In this document: in pieces, positions 60,216 through 64,000 of the stretch | How the letters are laid out: every line of letters starts with the position of its first letter | How positions within the stretch are numbered: position 1 is the stretch's first letter | Origin: Sphingobium sp. D43FB | GTDB taxonomy: Bacteria > Pseudomonadota > Alphaproteobacteria > Sphingomonadales > Sphingomonadaceae | Assembly: GCF_002312805.1 (NCBI RefSeq) | Contig: NZ_NMUA01000001.1 | Coordinates: 186,001-250,000, forward strand | Direction: 5' to 3' | Length of the DNA stretch: 64,000 nt | The notes under the pieces: model-generated | Database searches by the model: none | The model's input: the letters and a program-made list of their open reading frames with translations, nothing else | What the model was told of the DNA's origin: nothing | Made by a program: the position numbers and the translations under genes

Positions 60216-61196
60216 ATGACCGACATCATCGCCGCCGACATTGGCGGCACCAATGCGCGCTTTGCCCGTGCATCGTTCGACGACCGCGGCGTGCCTACTC
60301 TCGGCACCGTGCGCAAATATAAGGTCGCCGACTATCCCAGCCTGCAATCCTGCTGGCAGGCGTTCGTCGATGACGAGACGGCGGCCGACCCCACGCCGCT
60401 GCCGGACGCCGCCGCCATCGCCTTTGCCACTGCCATCGGGCGGGACGTCATCAAGCTGACCAACAGCAATTGGGTGATCCGCGCCGACACGCTGGCCGAA
60501 GATCTGGGCGTAAGCCATGTGCAGTTGGTCAATGATTTCGAGGCGGTGGCCCATGCCGTGTCCCGTCTGCCCGACGAAAACTTGCCGCTGCTGTTCGGCG
60601 AGGACCGGCCCTTCCCGCGCGATGGCGGGGTAACGATCCTTGGCCCCGGAACGGGCCTTGGCGTCGCGATGATCGCCTATGACGAGGGTCATCCCCATGT
60701 CATCGCGACCGAAGGCGGGCATCTCGACTTCGCGCCGCTCGACCATATGGAGGAGAAAATCCTCTCCTATCTGCGCGACAAATTCCTGCGCGTATCGACC
60801 GAGCGGATCGTGTCGGGGCCGGGCCTCAACTATATCTACAAGGCGATGGCGACGATCGGCCACGATCGCGTCATGCTGATGGAAGACCCCGAATTGTGGC
60901 AAACTGCGCTCGATGGGACCGATCCTTTCGCCCGCGCCGCGCTTGAACGCTTTTGCCTGTGCTACGGGTCGGTCGCGGGCGACCTGGCGCTGGCGCATGG
61001 CCCCCATGCCGTCGTGCTGGCGGGCGGGCTGACGCAGCGGATGCGCGACTTCCTGCCGCACAGTGGTTTCCATACCCGTTTCAAGGCCAAGGGCCGGTTC
61101 GAAAGCCTGATGGCGAGCGTGCCGATCCGCCTGGCCGTCCATGATGAAATCGGCCTGTTCGGGGCCGCCGCCGCCTTCAGGGAGATGAAGAAATGA
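60216..61196 (+). CDS. glk: Glucokinase
   Basis: A 326-residue ROK-unrelated, Glk-family glucokinase that phosphorylates glucose with ATP. It begins [20 protein letters not shown] (phosphate-1 motif). It has [13 protein letters not shown] with the catalytic Asp, [29 protein letters not shown] (sugar-binding Glu-Gly-Gly-His) and [10 protein letters not shown]. It is a member of the zwf-edd-glk-eda operon, supplying glucose-6-phosphate for zwf. It overlaps eda by 4 bp and is 116 bp after edd. Confidence 0.96.
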   Translation: MTDIIAADIGGTNARFARASFDDRGVPTLGTVRKYKVADYPSLQSCWQAFVDDETAADPTPLPDAAAIAFATAIGRDVIKLTNSNWVIRADTLAEDLGVSHVQLVNDFEAVAHAVSRLPDENLPLLFGEDRPFPRDGGVTILGPGTGLGVAMIAYDEGHPHVIATEGGHLDFAPLDHMEEKILSYLRDKFLRVSTERIVSGPGLNYIYKAMATIGHDRVMLMEDPELWQTALDGTDPFARAALERFCLCYGSVAGDLALAHGPHAVVLAGGLTQRMRDFLPHSGFHTRFKAKGRFESLMASVPIRLAVHDEIGLFGAAAAFREMKK

Positions 61197-61813
61197 GCAA
61201 GCTGACCGTCGAACAGGTGATGGAACTCGCACCGGTCATTCCGGTGCTGGTGGTCGATCGGGTGGAAGATGCGCTCACGATCGCGCGCGCGCTGGTCGCG
61301 GGCGGTCTGCCCGCGCTGGAAGTGACGCTGCGCACCCCCGCCGCGCTGGACGTCATCCGCGAGATGAGCAAGGTCGAGGGTGCCATCGTCGGCGCGGGCA
61401 CGGTGCTGAACCCTGCCGATCTCGATGCCGCGATGGAAGCGGGCGCGCGCTTCATCGTCAGCCCCGGCCTCACCAAGCCCTTGGGCAAGGCAGCGATCGG
61501 GGCGAAAATCCCCTTCCTGCCCGGCACGGCAACGGCGGGCGACATCATGCGGGGGCTGGACATGGGGCTGACCCATTTCAAATTCTTCCCCGCCGAAACA
61601 TCCGGCGGCCTGCCCGCGCTCAAGGCCTTGGCCGCGCCGTTGCACATGGCGCGTTTTTGCCCGACCGGCGGCATCACCGCCAAATCCGCGCCCGAATGGC
61701 TCGCCCAGCCCTTCATCAAATGCGTTGGCGGCAGCTGGATCGTGCCCAAGGGGCCAGTCGATGGCGCAAAGATCGAGGCGCTGGCGAGGGAAGCCGCTGC
61801 GCTTCCCCGCTGA
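61193..61813 (+). CDS. eda: 2-Keto-3-deoxy-6-phosphogluconate aldolase
   Basis: A 206-residue class I aldolase splitting KDPG to pyruvate and glyceraldehyde-3-phosphate, the last step of the pathway. It has [25 protein letters not shown], the catalytic Glu in [40 protein letters not shown], the Schiff-base Lys in [10 protein letters not shown], and FCPTGGI for phosphate binding. Length is normal. It is the last gene of the operon; no clear terminator follows before the small lipoprotein gene. Confidence 0.97.
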   Translation: MSKLTVEQVMELAPVIPVLVVDRVEDALTIARALVAGGLPALEVTLRTPAALDVIREMSKVEGAIVGAGTVLNPADLDAAMEAGARFIVSPGLTKPLGKAAIGAKIPFLPGTATAGDIMRGLDMGLTHFKFFPAETSGGLPALKALAAPLHMARFCPTGGITAKSAPEWLAQPFIKCVGGSWIVPKGPVDGAKIEALAREAAALPR

Positions 61814-61853
61814 CGCCATTGCGCCTGCCCGCCCGCCTGCCTAGATGGATGCC

Positions 61854-62366
61854 ATGAACCCGCGCCGCCTTCTTGCCACGCTTGCCCTGCTGCTGTCTGG
61901 TTGTACCGGATCGCAGCAGGCCTATCCTTCGCTCGCCAAGCGCGCAGTAGAAGGGGCCCCGATGGCGGAGATTGCGCCGCCCCCTGCCCCGATCGCGGCT
62001 GATGCGCCGCTGACAGCGGAAATCGCCCGCTATGTGGCGCAGGCGGACAAGGGGCGCAGCGCCTTCGATGACGCCTTTGTCCGGGCTGATCGGGCAACAA
62101 AGGCCGCGTCGGGCACAGCCGTATCGAGCGACGCATGGGTTGCGGCGCAAGTCGCGATCAGCGCGCTCGAATCGGCGCGCAATGACAGCGTGTCGGCGCT
62201 CGCCAGCCTCGATACCCTCTATGTCCAGCGCAGCAATGCCATTGCCGATGGCCGGGAACGGGGCGGCCTGGCGGAAATCGACACGGCCCGCGCCGCGACG
62301 CTGGCGATGGTGGACAGCCAGAATGACCGGATCGACGCAATGAAGGGCCGCCTCGCGCAGCCCTGA
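61854..62366 (+). CDS. Small lipoprotein of unknown function
   Basis: A 170-residue protein with signal peptide [17 protein letters not shown], giving a lipobox and lipidation at Cys17. A Pro/Ala linker ([12 protein letters not shown]) precedes a helical domain. That domain is rich in Ala, Asp and Arg and looks like a coiled bundle ([49 protein letters not shown]). An in-frame ATG three codons upstream is also possible. It may be read through from eda, 40 bp before. No known family recognised; an envelope role is inferred only from the lipobox. It is convergent with the next gene. Confidence 0.8.
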   Translation: MNPRRLLATLALLLSGCTGSQQAYPSLAKRAVEGAPMAEIAPPPAPIAADAPLTAEIARYVAQADKGRSAFDDAFVRADRATKAASGTAVSSDAWVAAQVAISALESARNDSVSALASLDTLYVQRSNAIADGRERGGLAEIDTARAATLAMVDSQNDRIDAMKGRLAQP

Positions 62367-62373
62367 CCAGCCG

Positions 62374-62949
62374 TCAGTCCAGGGCGTCCTTCACCGCGCC
62401 CCTATGCGCCTTGGCATAATGGACATAGCGGTCCGCGCCGCCGCGCAACTGCACCAGCGCATCATCCGACAGGTCGCGCATATATTTGGCCGGACGCCCC
62501 GCCCATAGCTGGCGATGGGGTAGCGTCTTGCCGGGCGACAGCAACGCGCCCGCCGCCAGCATCCCGTCGCTTTCGATCGTGCATCCGTCCATGACGATCG
62601 CGCCCAGCCCGACGAAGGAGCGATCCTGCAGGGTGCAGCCATGGACCATCGCCATATGGCCGATCAGCACATCTTCACCGATAATCGTCGGCCAGCCTTC
62701 GGTCGGGCGACTGATGCCGTCACCGGGGCTGTCGCAATGGATCACGCTGCCGTCCTGCACATTGCTGCGCGCGCCGATGCGTATTCGGTTCACGTCGGCG
62801 CGGATGACACAATTATACCAGATGCTGGCATCCTCGCCGATCTCGACATCGCCGATGATGCGACATCCCGGCGCGATGAAGGCGCTGGGGTGGATCAGCG
62901 GTGTCTTTCCGTTGAACGGGATGATGGAGACATCGGGATAGTCGCGCAT
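62374..62949 (-). CDS. Gamma-carbonic-anhydrase-like hexapeptide-repeat protein
   Basis: A 191-residue left-handed beta-helix protein of the YrdA/PaaY/CaiE group. It has HPSAFIAPGCRIIGDVEIGEDASIWYNCVIRADVNRIRIG with repeated hexapeptides, then DGSVIHCDSP and IGHMAMVHGCTLQDRSFVGLGAIVMDG with the zinc-ligand His residues, and WAGRPAKYMRDLSD at the end. The role may be carbonic anhydrase or thioester hydrolase. The start MRDYPDVSIIPFNG at 62949 is one base from the hemB stop, so they are probably co-transcribed. Confidence 0.9.
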   Translation of the reverse strand: MRDYPDVSIIPFNGKTPLIHPSAFIAPGCRIIGDVEIGEDASIWYNCVIRADVNRIRIGARSNVQDGSVIHCDSPGDGISRPTEGWPTIIGEDVLIGHMAMVHGCTLQDRSFVGLGAIVMDGCTIESDGMLAAGALLSPGKTLPHRQLWAGRPAKYMRDLSDDALVQLRGGADRYVHYAKAHRGAVKDALD

Positions 62950-62950
62950 C

Positions 62951-63946
62951 TTATGCTCCCAGCAGGCGTGCGGCGTGCAGCGCATGATAGGTCAGCACGC
63001 CCGAACAGCCCGCCCGCTTGAACGCCATCAGCGTTTCGAGGATCAGCGCATCGCGATCGCCCGCACCAGCAGCGGCGGCATGTTCGATCATCGCATATTC
63101 GCCCGACACCTGATAAGCGAAGACCGGCACTTCGAACCGTTCCTTCACCCGTCGGACGATGTCGAGATAAGGCAGACCGGGCTTGATCATCACGCTGTCC
63201 GCCCCTTCGGCGAGGTCGAGCGCCACTTCGCGCAAGGCTTCCTCGCAATTGGCCGGGTCCATCTGATAATTTTTCTTGTCGCCTTTTAGCAGTCCGCGCG
63301 ATCCTACCGCGTCGCGGAAAGGGCCATAAAAGGCACTCGCATATTTGGCGGCATAGGCCATGATCTGGACATTGGCGTGGCCGCTTTGCTCCAGCGCCGC
63401 GCGGATCGCGCCGACCCGGCCGTCCATCATGTCGCTCGGCGCGATAATGTCTGCGCCCGCCGCCGCCTGGTTGAGCGACTGGCCGATCAGCACATCGACT
63501 GTGGCGTCATTGACGACATAGCCGGTGCCGTCGAGCAACCCGTCCTGGCCATGGGCAGTATAGGGGTCGAGCGCCACGTCGGTCAGGATACCGATGTCGG
63601 GCACCGCATCCTTGATCGCGCGGATCGCCCGGCACATCAGATTATCGGGATTGAGCGCCTCGGCCCCATCGTCGCTGCGCCGGTCGGGCTGGGTGTTGGG
63701 GAATAGCGCAAGGCAGGGAATGCCCGCGTCGCGCGCGTCGCGGGCGCGGTCGACGATGCCGTCCACCGACCAGCGCGACACGCCGGGCAGCGCAGCAATC
63801 GGCTCTTCGACCTGCTGCCCTTCGGTCACGAACAGCGGCCAGATGAAATCGCTTGGCGACAACCGGTTTTCAGCAAACATCGCCCGGCTCCAAGCCGAGG
63901 CACGAGTGCGGCGCAAGCGCAGCGCCGGATAGGGGGCATGGGTCAT
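62951..63946 (-). CDS. hemB: Delta-aminolevulinic acid dehydratase (porphobilinogen synthase) HemB
   Basis: A 331-residue enzyme condensing two ALA to porphobilinogen in haem synthesis. It has PLFVTEGQQVEEPI, the active-site lysine segments MAYAAKYASAFYGPFRDAVGS and MIKPGLPYLDIVRRVKE, and YQVSGEYAMIEHAA. At the metal site the sequence is DVALDPYTAHGQDG (residues 123-136), where the E. coli-type enzyme has three cysteines. This Asp-rich form lacks catalytic zinc and is typically activated by Mg2+. Nothing supportable lies in the last 54 bp of the window beyond its start. Confidence 0.96.
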   Translation of the reverse strand: MTHAPYPALRLRRTRASAWSRAMFAENRLSPSDFIWPLFVTEGQQVEEPIAALPGVSRWSVDGIVDRARDARDAGIPCLALFPNTQPDRRSDDGAEALNPDNLMCRAIRAIKDAVPDIGILTDVALDPYTAHGQDGLLDGTGYVVNDATVDVLIGQSLNQAAAGADIIAPSDMMDGRVGAIRAALEQSGHANVQIMAYAAKYASAFYGPFRDAVGSRGLLKGDKKNYQMDPANCEEALREVALDLAEGADSVMIKPGLPYLDIVRRVKERFEVPVFAYQVSGEYAMIEHAAAAGAGDRDALILETLMAFKRAGCSGVLTYHALHAARLLGA

Positions 63947-64000
63947 GCCGCCGGTCTAGGCGCGGGACGGCAGGGGATCAAGGGCAAGCCGGGATCGGCG

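Overview
The window is chromosomal DNA from a GC-rich alphaproteobacterium, almost certainly a sphingomonad (Sphingobium/Sphingomonas type). The signs are: a circularly permuted two-piece tmRNA gene with the tag ANDNEALAIAA; a zwf-edd-glk-eda Entner-Doudoroff operon; dusB-ntrB-ntrC-ntrY-ntrX-hfq-hflX in the alphaproteobacterial order; a double-length Hfq; fused IspDF; and palindromic repeats of a type I associate with sphingomonads. No identification beyond family is possible from sequence reading alone.

Layout. 1-3.3 kb: minus-strand trpG, trpD, trpC, moaC and moeA (cut by the window edge), mostly joined by 4-bp stop/start overlaps. 3.6-4.9 kb: a small unknown gene, ssrA, and a small exported protein behind a perfect 18-bp palindrome. 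4.9-22.5 kb: the most interesting block. It holds a lipoprotein with a (Pro-Thr)9 linker, a TonB-dependent receptor, a divergent prolyl-4-hydroxylase-like dioxygenase, and a complete type II secretion operon gspC to gspO. The lipoprotein gene and gspC each sit behind GTCAT direct repeats with an 11-bp period, the hallmark of a PhoB box. This resembles the phosphate-starvation ElpS lipoprotein/T2SS locus of Caulobacter crescentus. Palindromic repeats lie at the 5' ends of gspG, gspH and gspJ and are translated into the removable prepilin leaders of GspG and GspJ.

22.5-32 kb: tRNA-Pro, a small Ala/Asn-rich lipoprotein, an M28 peptidase, ettA, a MetE-like protein, a NYN-domain protein, carbonic anhydrase, lipA, a RatA/Coq10-like gene, pncC and ispDF. 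32-42.4 kb: dusB, the two nitrogen two-component pairs NtrBC and NtrYX (NtrX appears to lack GAFTGA), tandem Hfq, hflX and mazG. 42.5-44.2 kb: an intact-looking insertion sequence. 44.2-54 kb: a long minus-strand operon-like run from mltB and rlpA through dacC, tmk, holB, metG, tatD, a metallo-beta-lactamase protein and a retropepsin-like protein to an MFS permease.

54.2-56.6 kb: tRNA-Ser and tRNA-Leu bracket a two-gene accessory segment (a four-helix membrane protein and an M15-like peptidase with an SH3 domain) with an AT-rich leader. 56.8-64 kb: the Entner-Doudoroff operon, a small lipoprotein, a gamma-carbonic-anhydrase-like protein and hemB of the aspartate-rich, zinc-free active-site type.

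The strongest candidate for an under-described system is the Pho-box-linked lipoprotein, receptor, hydroxylase and T2SS block. A testable model is that phosphate limitation induces a surface lipoprotein, its secretion machine and a partner outer-membrane receptor together.
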